Shown here one piece after another: positions 17,436 through 26,355 of a DNA stretch of 64,000 bases (positions are counted from its first letter, which is position 1; each line of letters starts with the position of its first letter). Under the pieces are notes generated by a model. The model saw only the letters and a list, made by a program, of their open reading frames with translations, was not told the origin of the DNA and did no database searches. The DNA lies in the NCBI RefSeq assembly GCF_003688935.1, contig NZ_REGE01000011.1, positions 1-64,000 of the forward strand. The letters run 5' to 3'. Origin of the DNA: Corynebacterium macginleyi. Lineage in GTDB: Bacteria; Actinomycetota; Actinomycetes; Mycobacteriales; Mycobacteriaceae. The translations under genes were made by a program, and so were the position numbers.

Positions 17436-18656
17436 TTAGAGAACCATTGGCGCAACGATGACACCGACGATGGCGGCATTGAGCATATTGGTCAGGAAGC
17501 CACCGAAGAGTGCGCGTGGGCCAAGCTTGGCTACTTCCCCACGGCGCTCAGGAATCAGGCCACCGATGGAACCAATCTGGATGCCGATGGAAGAAAGGTT
17601 GGCGAAGCCAGCGAGGGCAAACGAGGAGATCAAGATGGCTTTATCGCTAAGTTCATCGATGCTTTCACCGAATGCGGTGTAGCCAACGAACTCGTTCAGG
17701 ATGGTCTTTTGGCCGATGAAGTTACCCACCTCGAGGGCCTCGTTCCACGGCGTACCAATAAGCCAGGCCGCAGGGGCGAAGATAATGCCAAAGAGTCCTT
17801 CGAGCGACCAGTTATCTTGACCGAAGAGGGAGCCGATACCGCCAAGGATGGTAGAAAGCATCACGATCGTGGCGATGAAGGCGATAAGCAAGCAGGCAAC
17901 CGCGATGGCGATCTTTCCGCCAGCCATGGCACCGCTACTGATGGCGTCGATGATGTTCTTGGATTCGTTATCGCGGACGTCTTTAACGGTGGCGTCGAGG
18001 TTCGTCTCTTCTGTTTCCGGCATGAGGCCCTTGGCGACGAGCAGGGATCCCGGCGCATTCATGAGCGATGCGGCGAGCAGGTACTCCAGGGGTGCACCCA
18101 AGAGCGAATAGCCGATCAATGTGGATCCGGCTACGGAGGCAAAGCCGCCGACCATACAGGTATAAAGTTCGGATCGGGTGAGCTTGGGCAGGTAGGGCTT
18201 AATTACCAGCGGTGCCTCGGATTGCCCGAGGAAGATCACGGTGGAGGCCCAGACCGATTCCACCTTGGAGGTGCCCATGAGCCATTTGATGGCGGATCCG
18301 ACGTATTCCACGAAGTATTGAATAACCCGAAGGTAGTACAGGGCGGCGATGATGGCGCCCAAGAAGATGATCACGGGGAGCACATTGAGGGCGAAGATAA
18401 AGTCGTCCCCGAAGAGGCCACCGAAGACGAATTGGGTGCCCTCGTTGGTAAAGTCCGTGAGCTTTGTCAGCCCATTGGCGATGCCCTTGAGGGCCTTGAA
18501 TCCAGGCTCCCACGCGAGGACTAAGAAGCAGAAGACGACCTGCAGGATAAGTCCCACGCCAATGGTGCGCCACTTGATATTTTTACGCGAGCTCGACAGG
18601 ACATAGATCACTGCAAGAATGGCAATGATGCCGAGCAATCCTTGGAGACGTTCCAT
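17436..18656 (-). CDS. nupC: NupC-type concentrative nucleoside transporter
   Basis: 406 residues with eight or more hydrophobic segments, of the CNT (NupC) family that imports nucleosides with H+ or Na+. Typical stretches: VFGGLFGDDFIFALNVLPVIIFL, LGQSEAPLVIKPYLPKLTRSEL, GGFASVAGSTLIGYSLLGAPLEY and KTILNEFVGYTAF. It lies 35 bases downstream of cdd on the same strand, so uptake and deamination of cytidine are probably co-expressed. Confidence 0.93.
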   Translation of the reverse strand: MERLQGLLGIIAILAVIYVLSSSRKNIKWRTIGVGLILQVVFCFLVLAWEPGFKALKGIANGLTKLTDFTNEGTQFVFGGLFGDDFIFALNVLPVIIFLGAIIAALYYLRVIQYFVEYVGSAIKWLMGTSKVESVWASTVIFLGQSEAPLVIKPYLPKLTRSELYTCMVGGFASVAGSTLIGYSLLGAPLEYLLAASLMNAPGSLLVAKGLMPETEETNLDATVKDVRDNESKNIIDAISSGAMAGGKIAIAVACLLIAFIATIVMLSTILGGIGSLFGQDNWSLEGLFGIIFAPAAWLIGTPWNEALEVGNFIGQKTILNEFVGYTAFGESIDELSDKAILISSFALAGFANLSSIGIQIGSIGGLIPERRGEVAKLGPRALFGGFLTNMLNAAIVGVIVAPMVL

Positions 18657-18691
18657 ATTTTTTCTGACCGTTCTTTGAAGGGACTTTTTAG

Positions 18692-19132
18692 TTAGAGTGA
18701 CTCTGGACCAAAGGAATGGGGGAGGATCTTGTCAAAGTCGTGGCTCCGGGGCTTGCCGTCGACGGAAACGATGACGCGCTCGCAGTTGAACTCCCGCAGG
18801 ACCTGGCGGCAAGCCCCGCAAGGGTAACAAGGCGCGGATTTTAAACCGACGATAGCAACCGCTTTGATCTGCGGAATGCTGGGCAAGTGGCCATCGGTGG
18901 CCGTCACGCCTGAGGTGGTGACCATGTGCGCGGCGGCATTGCGTTCGGCGCAAATCCCCAGCGGGCTGGAGGCGTTTTCGACATTGCAACCGGTGACAAT
19001 GCGGCCATCGGCAAGCAGCAACGCCGCACCGACTGGGAAGGAGGAATAGGGTGCCCAGGCGTGGTGGGCTGCCTTTTCGGCGAGGCTGAGCAATTCGGCA
19101 TCGGAAGGAGGCGGATCCGGGCTGGCATTCAT
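18692..19132 (-). CDS. cdd: Cytidine deaminase
   Basis: Zinc enzyme converting (deoxy)cytidine to (deoxy)uridine. Starting at ATG 19132 gives 146 residues, the tetrameric type; the longer in-frame extension lies in the promoter region. The zinc ligands are in GICAERNAAAH (Cys, with catalytic Glu) and PCYPCGACRQVL (two Cys). CNVENASSPLG is the substrate segment. First gene of the cdd-nupC operon, divergent from deoA. Confidence 0.95.
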   Translation of the reverse strand: MNASPDPPPSDAELLSLAEKAAHHAWAPYSSFPVGAALLLADGRIVTGCNVENASSPLGICAERNAAAHMVTTSGVTATDGHLPSIPQIKAVAIVGLKSAPCYPCGACRQVLREFNCERVIVSVDGKPRSHDFDKILPHSFGPESL

Positions 19133-19170
19133 TGCGGTATGGGCTTTCTTTCTACGGTTAAAACGAGAGT

Positions 19171-19191
19171 GTTCTAATTCTCCATTAGAAC
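19171..19191. promoter_or_regulatory. Palindromic operator between cdd and deoA
   Basis: GTTCTAAT-TCTCC-ATTAGAAC is a perfect 8-bp inverted repeat in the divergent intergenic region. A related half-site, TGTTCTATAGGAA, overlaps the deoA promoter spacer. It probably binds a nucleoside-responsive repressor encoded elsewhere. Confidence 0.6.
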
Positions 19192-19208
19192 AAAAAGAAA
19201 AATACTTG

Positions 19209-19237
19209 TTGACATCTGTTCTATAGGAAATGATAAT
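19209..19237 (+). promoter_or_regulatory. deoA promoter
   Basis: TTGACA (19209-19214), a 17-base spacer, then GATAAT (19232-19237): close to the sigma-70 consensus. The leader to the ATG is about 90 bases. Confidence 0.7.
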
Positions 19238-19334
19238 TGGACGTGGTGAAGTGTACAACCACTATATATGATGCAGTAAATCACATTACGTGGGTGCAGG
19301 TTTTGGTGTCCACATCATTGCAGGAGGAGTAGTC

Positions 19335-20621
19335 ATGGCGGAGAAATTCGATGCGGTGGATGTTATTCGTACCAAGCGTGACAAGGGGGTCCTTAGCCCA
19401 GAGGAAATCGACTGGGTCATCGATGCCTATACGCGCGGGGTGGTAGGTGATGAGCAGATGGCCGCGCTCAATATGGCGATCTTCCTAAATGGTATGAACC
19501 GGGAGGAAATCTCGCAGTGGACCCAGGCGATGATCGCCTCGGGTGAAACAATGAGCTTTAAGTCCCTATCTAAGAAGACTGTAGATAAACACTCCACTGG
19601 TGGTGTTGGCGATAAGATCACACTGCCGCTCGCACCCCTTGTGGCTGCCTTCGATGTGGCGGTCCCGCAGCTTTCCGGCCGCGGGTTGGGCCACACCGGT
19701 GGCACTCTGGATAAGCTGGAAGCCATTCCGGGCTGGCAGGCGGATATTTCCAATGAGCGATTGATGGAAATCCTGGAGGATCCGGGCTGTATCATCTGTG
19801 CGGCAGGATCTGGGCTAGCGCCTGCAGATAAGAAGATTTACGCCCTGCGCGATATCACCTCCACTGTTGAATCTATTCCGCTGATTGCGTCCTCCATCAT
19901 GTCGAAGAAGATCGCCGAAGGTACCTCGTCTTTGGTCCTTGATGTCAAGGTAGGCTCCGGTGCCTTCATGAAGGATGAGACGCTGGCACGCGAGTTGGCG
20001 CAGACCATGGTGGACTTGGGCAATGACGCCGGCACCGCCACCACGGCGCTGCTAACGGATATGTCCACCCCATTGGGTCGAAAGGTGGGCAACGCGCTCG
20101 AGGTTGAAGAATCCATCGAGGTCTTGGCCGGTGGCGGACCTGGTGATGTTGTTGAGCTGACTCTGGTACTTGCGCGTGAGATGCTGGAGGCAGCAGGCGT
20201 CCATGATGCCGATGTGGAAAAGGCACTCAAGGATGGTCGCGCCATGGACAAGTGGAAGCAAATGATCAAGGCGCAGGGCGGCGACCCAGATGCCAAGCTT
20301 CCTGTGGCTACGCATACCCACGATGTCATTGCGGCATCCGATGGTTACTTGACTGAACTCGATGCTCTGTCCGTCGGTGTAAGCTCCTGGCGCCTAGGCG
20401 CTGGTCGTGCGCGAAAGGAAGACCCAGTACAGGCAACCGCGGGCATCGAATTGCATGCGGTCAAGGGGGAGAAGGTAACCAAGGGCCAGAAGCTTTTCAC
20501 CCTGCACACGGAGACCCCGGAGCGCTTCGAGCGCTCCCTCGAGACTTTGCAGCAGGGCTTTAAGATTACGGACGCCCCGCTGGATAAGGAGCGCCAGATC
20601 ATCCTGGACCGCATTGGTTAA
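19335..20621 (+). CDS. deoA: Thymidine/pyrimidine-nucleoside phosphorylase
   Basis: Phosphorolysis of thymidine or other pyrimidine nucleosides to base plus (deoxy)ribose-1-phosphate. The ATG at 19335 behind GGAGGAG gives 428 residues. The signature KHSTGGVGDKITLPLAPLV is present, together with SGRGLGHTGGTLDKLEAIPG and VDLKVGSGAFMKD-like LDVKVGSGAFMK. With nupC, cdd and upp it makes a pyrimidine salvage set. The 3' end overlaps the convergent DUF1648 gene by 4 bases. Confidence 0.94.
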   Translation: MAEKFDAVDVIRTKRDKGVLSPEEIDWVIDAYTRGVVGDEQMAALNMAIFLNGMNREEISQWTQAMIASGETMSFKSLSKKTVDKHSTGGVGDKITLPLAPLVAAFDVAVPQLSGRGLGHTGGTLDKLEAIPGWQADISNERLMEILEDPGCIICAAGSGLAPADKKIYALRDITSTVESIPLIASSIMSKKIAEGTSSLVLDVKVGSGAFMKDETLARELAQTMVDLGNDAGTATTALLTDMSTPLGRKVGNALEVEESIEVLAGGGPGDVVELTLVLAREMLEAAGVHDADVEKALKDGRAMDKWKQMIKAQGGDPDAKLPVATHTHDVIAASDGYLTELDALSVGVSSWRLGAGRARKEDPVQATAGIELHAVKGEKVTKGQKLFTLHTETPERFERSLETLQQGFKITDAPLDKERQIILDRIG

Positions 20622-21742
20622 ATCAGGATTAACGGAAGCGCAATCGACCCGATGATGATGAGTGCTATGACGGCGAGGAAGACCTTTGCCTGCCACCTGG
20701 CGTAGTTGAAAGAAACTCCCACGCCTAAGCGCTTGTCCACCAGCACCGCTGGGTCATCGGGATTGTAGTACAGGATCCCCCACTTATAATGCTCGTCATT
20801 ATCGGGGGATTCTTTGTCGCTATCCGGAAATTTCACCCCGCGCAGCTGTTCCTCGAGCTGCGATTGGGCGCGCAGGATCATCGCCACGATGGCGATGGTG
20901 CCGCAAATGGACATCACCACCATGGTGATAAAGGAGAGCCTAGCCAGGTCCTGGTAACCGGGTACCGGGCTGGTGATCTGCATAAACGACAGCCCAAGAG
21001 ACATGACAAGCAGCAGGGTGCCCATCGCTTCGTTGGAGGCTGCAAGGTTTGCTTGATTCCGCAGCCGCGCCTTGATGGAGCGTTCCGAGCGTGGCTGAAC
21101 CGCGGTGCGTTGGATAAGCCAGCAGATGCCGGCGAAAAGCAGCCACACTCCCAGCGTGATGAACGTGATGAAAAAGACGCTGCCGATGGACTTGTCGCTC
21201 CAACTATCGGGCTCCAAAGAATCATCCCAGTGCACTGGCACGGGATCGGGAATATCGGTCCAATGGGCGGCGACGATGAGCATACCGGCGATGATGACCA
21301 ACAAGGAACCTAGCATGGTCAGCCAGGGGAAAGACGGGGTTGGTACATCAATATCCTGCACAGCGTCGGCGTCTCGCCCCGCTACTTGGGCGCTGACGGC
21401 GGTTTCTACACCGTCGAACCAGCCGCCGTCCTTCTTAGCGGCGATGATATAGCGGCGTTGGGAGAGGTAAGCCCACGTGCTGCCGATAATGACCAGCAGG
21501 GAAGACAAGGCCGCCACCCACGAGTGGTTTAAGTAGAAAAGCGAGAGAACCGTCGCAGCGATGCCCACAATCCACGTCCGGGTTTTGAAACCGGAAATTG
21601 CGTCGACCACAACCGGATCAGAAAGGTGACTGTGGGGAACGCGAACACCCAGCGGGGCGCCTGGCGCCGCCAGCGCCGGGATCGTGGTCATCATCCACGT
21701 TATGGCCAGCGTGGTGGCGGCCATGAGAATTGTGAGAATCAT
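20618..21742 (-). CDS. DUF1648/DUF5808-type membrane protein
   Basis: 374 residues with about eight membrane segments. The central IPDPVPVHWDDSLEPDSWS matches the DUF1648 motif (IPvHwn...), and near the C-terminus KWGILYYNPDDPAVLVDKRL, followed by GVGVSFNYARW, matches the DUF5808 segment common in this group. Such proteins are typically paired with a small GntR regulator, as here, where the two genes overlap by 4 bases (ATGA). Biochemical role unknown. Confidence 0.85.
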   Translation of the reverse strand: MILTILMAATTLAITWMMTTIPALAAPGAPLGVRVPHSHLSDPVVVDAISGFKTRTWIVGIAATVLSLFYLNHSWVAALSSLLVIIGSTWAYLSQRRYIIAAKKDGGWFDGVETAVSAQVAGRDADAVQDIDVPTPSFPWLTMLGSLLVIIAGMLIVAAHWTDIPDPVPVHWDDSLEPDSWSDKSIGSVFFITFITLGVWLLFAGICWLIQRTAVQPRSERSIKARLRNQANLAASNEAMGTLLLVMSLGLSFMQITSPVPGYQDLARLSFITMVVMSICGTIAIVAMILRAQSQLEEQLRGVKFPDSDKESPDNDEHYKWGILYYNPDDPAVLVDKRLGVGVSFNYARWQAKVFLAVIALIIIGSIALPLILI

Positions 21743-22107
21743 GATAGCTCCTTCAGTGTGGAGTCGAGATAGCCGTGGAGCTCATCGGCGGAAAAGCCCT
21801 GGGCGCGGGCAAGCGCCGCCACGCGGTGAAGGCGTTGACGTACCTGCTGTTCTTGCGCCGCGGTGTGCGCGCCGGGTCGAACGATTGACCCCGACCGGCC
21901 CGCAGTTTCGACGAGGCCATCAGTCACGAGCAGATCATAGGCCCTTTTGACGGTGGCCGGGTTGATGCCAATATCCGCGGCGACCTGGCGCACGGGATTG
22001 AGCTTGTCACCAGCAACCAGTTGTCCACGGGCGATGGCTAGTACGATTTCATCGTGGATCTGCTGGAAGACCGGCACATCCGCGTCGGGGTTAAGGGTGA
22101 TGAGCAT
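21739..22107 (-). CDS. YtrA-subfamily GntR transcriptional regulator
   Basis: 122 residues: winged helix at the N-terminus (VPVFQQIHDEIVLAIARGQL, then NPVRQVAADIGINPATVKRA and GLVETAGRSGSIV) and a short helical C-terminus, the length and form of the YtrA subfamily. It is co-translated with the DUF1648 protein. Two palindromes directly upstream are candidate operators for autoregulation. Confidence 0.92.
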   Translation of the reverse strand: MLITLNPDADVPVFQQIHDEIVLAIARGQLVAGDKLNPVRQVAADIGINPATVKRAYDLLVTDGLVETAGRSGSIVRPGAHTAAQEQQVRQRLHRVAALARAQGFSADELHGYLDSTLKELS

Positions 22108-22129
22108 GGCTACCTTTCTCCACTATCTT

Positions 22130-22175
22130 TGTACTACTAAGAGCAGTACAGACTGTATTACTGGAAATAATACAG
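22130..22175. promoter_or_regulatory. Two palindromes upstream of the YtrA-type regulator
   Basis: TGTACT (22130-22135) with AGTACA (22145-22150), and CTGTATTA (22153-22160) with TAATACAG (22168-22175). Both lie within 70 bases of the regulator's start and suit a dimeric GntR protein. Confidence 0.6.
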
Positions 22176-22228
22176 CCTGGAGGAAGAAGAACCTAGATAT
22201 GGACCTGTGAGGTTAAGCTGAGCTCGTT

Positions 22229-22546
22229 TCAGAAACCCTCATCGAGGATGACAAAGTCTGGGTGATCAAAAAACGCGGCAATCTTTTCCGCTGCGCCAAA
22301 AACGTCGGCGATGGTTAAAGAGTCATGCAGGCCAAGATCTTGGTCTAGGTAGGTGACCTCTGGTGCCGAGAACGTGCCCGAGGATGGTGCAATTTGGCGG
22401 GACAGGACCTTAGCAAGGGTTGATTTTCCGGAGCCATTATCGCCAATCATCCCGGTAACCGAGTCAGGGATTGTTCCGGAAAGCTGAGAAAAGCAGGGTG
22501 TGCCATCTGGCCAGGTCAGGCTGAGACGAGAAAGAGAAATCGGCAT
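22229..22546 (-). pseudogene. Truncated ABC-F-like ATPase
   Basis: The first ~85 residues resemble an ABC-F ATPase N-terminal domain: LSLTWPDGTPCFSQLSG, Walker A GDNGSGKSTLAKVL, then EVTYLDQDLGLHDSLTIADV. The rest of the ~500-residue family (ABC signature, Walker B, second ATPase) is missing: the frame ends soon after FVILDEGF, which looks like a residual Walker B fused by an internal deletion. Probably non-functional. Confidence 0.75.
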
Positions 22547-22702
22547 GAAGAATCCGCCTTTAAAGAACGAGTGTGCAAGGTACGTCGAACTAGGCGAAAA
22601 TCTTCATAGCACTCAACCGTAGCAGCTGTGGTGTAGAATAAAAATCTTTTGTAAAAATTTTCTCTTAGGGGCGCAAGAGGCCTGCAAGAAATGGGTACTA
22701 GA
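22547..22702. other. Short AT-rich gap, no feature
   Basis: No gene or clear signal seen; it could hold a promoter for the truncated ATPase. Confidence 0.3.
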
Positions 22703-23170
22703 TTAAAAGCGCCGGAAGAACTTACCTGGGGCAAGTTCCTCGAAGCCCGGTAGCGGCGTGGTGGACGCGATGCCGGGGGCGGTTTGCTCGGCCGCAAGAT
22801 CGGTCGCGTTGTTCACGAGCAGGTCGTGGGCGCGGGAAGCCTCGTCGCTGGTGGCGTCGGTGCCGTCGGTGGTGACGATGAGCTCTGGGATGTCCTCGGG
22901 ATCGAAGGGGGTGAGCCAGGTGGCATCGTCAAGCGGATCAGCATCTGGATCCCCAAGGAAGGCTGGGCCCTTGGTGGCGGCGGGGTAGTAGCGCAAGATT
23001 GCGGCACCCACAGGTGCTACGGTCGGGTCCTCATTGGCGGCAAGGGGCACAGCGATGACGCCGCCATCGACGATGGGGGACCAGTCCGCGATATAGGAGG
23101 GAAAGAGGCCCGCAAGGTAGTCGCGGTCCTCTTCCTTGGCCAAGCGAACGCCAAGAGAAGAATCAGTCAT
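22703..23170 (-). CDS. Conserved hypothetical protein next to accBC
   Basis: 155 residues, acidic. The first ~25 (VRLAKEEDRDYLAGLFPSYI) read like the start of a GNAT acetyltransferase, but the acetyl-CoA-binding RxxGxG/A motif is absent. The remainder is rich in Asp/Pro/Ala. It lies 22 bases downstream of accBC on the same strand, so it is probably co-transcribed. Function unknown. Confidence 0.7.
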   Translation of the reverse strand: MTDSSLGVRLAKEEDRDYLAGLFPSYIADWSPIVDGGVIAVPLAANEDPTVAPVGAAILRYYPAATKGPAFLGDPDADPLDDATWLTPFDPEDIPELIVTTDGTDATSDEASRAHDLLVNNATDLAAEQTAPGIASTTPLPGFEELAPGKFFRRF

Positions 23171-23192
23171 TCTTCCAGGTTAGCTGGCACTA

Positions 23193-24953
23193 CTACTTAA
23201 TTTCCAGCAGCTGCGCGCCCTTGGTGGTGGACGCACCTGCCTTGACCGCCAGGCCGGTTACGGTGCCGGACTTGTGGGCCTTGACTGGGTTTTCCATCTT
23301 CATCGCCTCGAGAACCACGACGATATCGCCCTCGTTTACCTCTTGGCCCTCTTCCACGTTCACCTTGATGACCGTACCTTGCATCGGTGCGGTTACGGCA
23401 TCGCCGGACACCGAGGCCTTGGCACCGGCACCCTTGCGCTTTTTACGCTTGCGTGCGCCCGTAATGCCAAAGGTGGCGGGCAGGGACACCTCGATGCGGC
23501 GGCCATCGATTTCCACGGTGTGAACCTGGGAGGCCTCGGGCGCTCCGGCTTCCGCATCGGTGGAATCATCGTGTGGGGCCAGTTGGTTATCCCAGGCCTC
23601 TTCGATCCACTTGGTATAGACATCAAAGGAACCATTTTCTGCGGTAAAGGCGGGATCGGCGACGATGGCCCTGTCAAAGGGTAGCACAGTGGGCAGGCCC
23701 TCAACCTGGTATTCAGACAGGGCGCGGGCAGAGCGCCGCAGGGCGGTTTCCCGGTCCGGTCCCCAGACAATGAGCTTGGCCAGCATGGAGTCGAATTGCC
23801 CGCCGATGACGGAGCCCTGGACCACGCCCGAATCCACACGCACACCAGGACCGGCGGGTTCCGAGTACTTGACGATGGTACCGGGGGCGGGCATGAAACC
23901 GGCCGCAGCGTCTTCGCCGTTGATGCGGAATTCAAAGGCATGCCCGCGCGGTGCGGGGTCTTCGCTTAGTGAAAGCTTTTCACCCTGCGCAATCTTGAAT
24001 TGCTCACGCACGAGGTCCAGCCCTGTCGTTTCCTCAGAAACGGGGTGCTCCACCTGGAGGCGGGTATTGACTTCGAGGAAGGAAATCAAGCCATCGGCGC
24101 CGACCAAATACTCCACGGTGCCGGCGCCGTAGTAGTTAGCCTCGCGGCAAATGCGCTTCGCGGATTCGTGGATGGAGGCGCGCTGCTCCTCGCTCAAGAA
24201 AGGCGCAGGCGCTTCCTCTACGAGCTTTTGGAAGCGGCGCTGCAGGGAACAATCGCGCGTGCCGACGACCACCACATTGCCGTGCTTATCGGCCAAGACC
24301 TGAGCTTCAACGTGGCGAGCCTTATCGAGGTAACGCTCGACAAAGCACTCGCCGCGACCAAAGGCTGTAATGGCCTCGCGGGTAGCGGATTCAAAAAGCT
24401 CCGGAATCTCTTCGACGGTGTGCGCCACCTTCATGCCGCGGCCGCCGCCACCAAACGCCGCCTTGATGGCTACGGGCAAGCCGTGTTCCTCTGCGAAAGC
24501 CTTGACCTCGTCCGCGTTGGCTACCGGGTCCTTGGTGCCAGGTGCCATGGGGGCTTCGGCGCGCTCGGCGATGTGGCGTGCGGTGACCTTGTCCCCCAAA
24601 GTGCGGATGGATTGGGGAGGCGGGCCAATCCAGGTCAGTCCGGCATCGATAACCGCTTGGGCAAAATCAGCATTCTCGGACAAGAAACCGTAGCCAGGGT
24701 GGATAGCATCCGCGCCGGACTTAGCGGCGGCATCCAAAATCTTGTCAAAGACAAGATAGGAATCAGCAGAGGTAGAACCGCCCAGGGCAAAAGCTTCATC
24801 GGCCAGCGTTACGAATGGTGCCTGCGCGTCCGGCTCGGCATAAACGGCGACTGAGGAGATCCCGGCATCGCGAGCAGCACGAATGACGCGCACGGCAATC
24901 TCACCTCGGTTCGCTATGAGAACCTTGGAGATCCTCTTGGTTTCTACTGCCAC
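23193..24953 (-). CDS. accBC: Acyl-CoA carboxylase alpha subunit (biotin carboxylase + BCCP)
   Basis: 586 residues: ATP-grasp biotin carboxylase (about 8-455; [55 protein letters not shown]) followed by a linker and a biotinyl domain with Lys552 in EAMKMENPV. It supplies carboxybiotin to AccD-type subunits for malonyl-CoA and mycolate-related acyl-CoA carboxylation. GTG start behind AGGAGG. The accE and accD partners are at 27.4-29.1 kb. Confidence 0.97.
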   Translation of the reverse strand: MAVETKRISKVLIANRGEIAVRVIRAARDAGISSVAVYAEPDAQAPFVTLADEAFALGGSTSADSYLVFDKILDAAAKSGADAIHPGYGFLSENADFAQAVIDAGLTWIGPPPQSIRTLGDKVTARHIAERAEAPMAPGTKDPVANADEVKAFAEEHGLPVAIKAAFGGGGRGMKVAHTVEEIPELFESATREAITAFGRGECFVERYLDKARHVEAQVLADKHGNVVVVGTRDCSLQRRFQKLVEEAPAPFLSEEQRASIHESAKRICREANYYGAGTVEYLVGADGLISFLEVNTRLQVEHPVSEETTGLDLVREQFKIAQGEKLSLSEDPAPRGHAFEFRINGEDAAAGFMPAPGTIVKYSEPAGPGVRVDSGVVQGSVIGGQFDSMLAKLIVWGPDRETALRRSARALSEYQVEGLPTVLPFDRAIVADPAFTAENGSFDVYTKWIEEAWDNQLAPHDDSTDAEAGAPEASQVHTVEIDGRRIEVSLPATFGITGARKRKKRKGAGAKASVSGDAVTAPMQGTVIKVNVEEGQEVNEGDIVVVLEAMKMENPVKAHKSGTVTGLAVKAGASTTKGAQLLEIK

Positions 24954-25058
24954 GGCAGTAACCTCCTGAATACACTTCGTTTACTACGGGTTCTATTGTT
25001 GCACACCAAAATAATAGGTCGTTCGCGTGGCACTAATTGTTACGCTCAAACAAAATAA

Positions 25059-25083
25059 AACCCACATCGTTGCGATGTGGGTT
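25059..25083 (-). terminator. Rho-independent terminator of the sulfurtransferase gene
   Basis: AACCCACATCG/CGATGTGGGTT is an 11-bp stem; read on the minus strand it is followed by TTTATTTTG. Confidence 0.85.
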
Positions 25084-25103
25084 AGCGATGGCTCGACGAA
25101 AAT

Positions 25104-25976
25104 CTACTTCTCAATCGGCATATTGACCATATTGCCCCACTCAGACCATGAACCATCGTAGACCTGCGCCTTTTTAAACCCCAAAAGGTAAGTGAGTACG
25201 AACCACGTAAAGGCAGCCTGCGCGCCTAGGTGAGAATACAAAATGGTGGGGGTATCCGGCTCCAGCATGCCGTAGTTGACCTTCAGGTCATCAACGCTAC
25301 GGAAACGGGAGTTGGGATACGTCGCACGATCCCACTCCAAGTTGATTGCACCCGGAATGTGGCCGTGGCACATGGTCGTGCCATAAGGCGAGTTTCCATT
25401 GGGGTCGAACTCTGTCGCCTCACCCGCGAATTCTTCCGGGGGACGAGTATCCACCAAGGACCCCGTTGCCTCGCGTACATCGGTCACGAAGGCGCGCAGG
25501 AGGGAATCGTCCCGGGATACCTCGGGATAATCGGACTCGGGAAATTCTGGAACTATGAAGGAGGTATCGCGTTCTTCTGACATCCACGCATCGCGTCCGC
25601 CGTCGAGGAGGCGGACGTCCTGGTGGCCAAAGAGGGTGAACACCCACAGTGCATAAGCTGCCCACCAATTGGACTTATCCCCGTACAGGACAATGGTGTC
25701 ATCCTTGTGGATACCTTTTTCCCGCATTAAGCGGGTAAATTCTTCCCCTGTGATGAAGTCGCGCGTTGGCGAACTCAATAGTTCGGTGCGGAAATTAATC
25801 CGGGTTGCCGTGGGAATGTGCCCGATATCGTACAGGAGGGAATCTTCATCGACCTCGATGACGCGTAACCCTTTGATGCCCAGGCGCGCGGACAGCCACG
25901 GAGCGGAAACGAGCCGCTCTGGGTGCGCATATTGCTGGAATGGGGGATAGGGGTCTGCTTCTGCCACGGCCCGCAT
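25104..25976 (-). CDS. sseA: Tandem-rhodanese sulfurtransferase homologue without the usual active-site Cys
   Basis: 290 residues with two rhodanese domains (about 20-145 and 160-285). In the catalytic C-terminal domain, active enzymes have a YCRxGERSSHTWFVL-like loop. Here it reads ILYSHLGAQAAFTWFVL, with Ser248 where the persulfide-forming Cys would be. VDTRPPEEFAGE and GHIPGAINLEW are conserved. The position beside accBC, DUF3151 and maf matches mycobacterial sseA. It is either a non-sulfurtransferase relative or one using another residue. Confidence 0.85.
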   Translation of the reverse strand: MRAVAEADPYPPFQQYAHPERLVSAPWLSARLGIKGLRVIEVDEDSLLYDIGHIPTATRINFRTELLSSPTRDFITGEEFTRLMREKGIHKDDTIVLYGDKSNWWAAYALWVFTLFGHQDVRLLDGGRDAWMSEERDTSFIVPEFPESDYPEVSRDDSLLRAFVTDVREATGSLVDTRPPEEFAGEATEFDPNGNSPYGTTMCHGHIPGAINLEWDRATYPNSRFRSVDDLKVNYGMLEPDTPTILYSHLGAQAAFTWFVLTYLLGFKKAQVYDGSWSEWGNMVNMPIEK

Positions 25977-26317
25977 ACCTTTCTGTTAAAACAGGATGAA
26001 TCGCTCCCACTAGTTTAACGCGAGTTTTCTCGATTTATCACTTCAATGTAGTGAAGGTGGCTTTCGATACATATCCAACGTAGTGTGAATCCAGCGGTAG
26101 AAATCGCGACCTAGCAAAGGAGTAAGCCGCGTCCGAGGTGGATACGTTTTAGGTTGTCGCTGTACCTCTACTTAGCGGCCCCATGGATTCGGTGCAGCGT
26201 TGAAGAATTTGGTTATGTTCTCCTCAGCTTTCTAGGGTTTCTTCAGATTTATCGTCCTCGTCCTGCTCGCTATTGTCTGCCATCTACCTGAAGGCGGATT
26301 GTATGCTGCGCGGTGAT
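25977..26317. other. Gap of about 340 bases; possible acidic micro-ORF
   Basis: No standard gene. On the minus strand an ATG at 26283 opens a 19-codon frame to TGA at 26224 that is strongly acidic (ADNSEQDEDDKSEETLES), with only a weak AGGTAG upstream. The rest is AT-rich promoter-like sequence before the sulfurtransferase. Confidence 0.25.
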
Positions 26318-26346
26318 CCCCGCCGGAAAAGCGAGATTTTTCCGGG
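26318..26346. terminator. Hairpin downstream of the DUF3151 gene
   Basis: CCCCG(cc)GGAAAA pairs with TTTTTCCGGGG around a short loop. Confidence 0.55.
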
Positions 26347-26355
26347 GACTAATGC

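Noticed and set aside
17427-18524. 365-codon plus-strand frame opposite nupC
   Set aside because: Translated product is charged and repetitive, typical of antisense to a membrane protein gene.
24000-24854. Long plus-strand open frame opposite accBC
   Set aside because: GC-rich shadow of the biotin carboxylase domain.
26224-26283. 19-residue acidic micro-ORF considered as a gene
   Set aside because: Weak ribosome site and no conservation evidence; mentioned only within the gap description.
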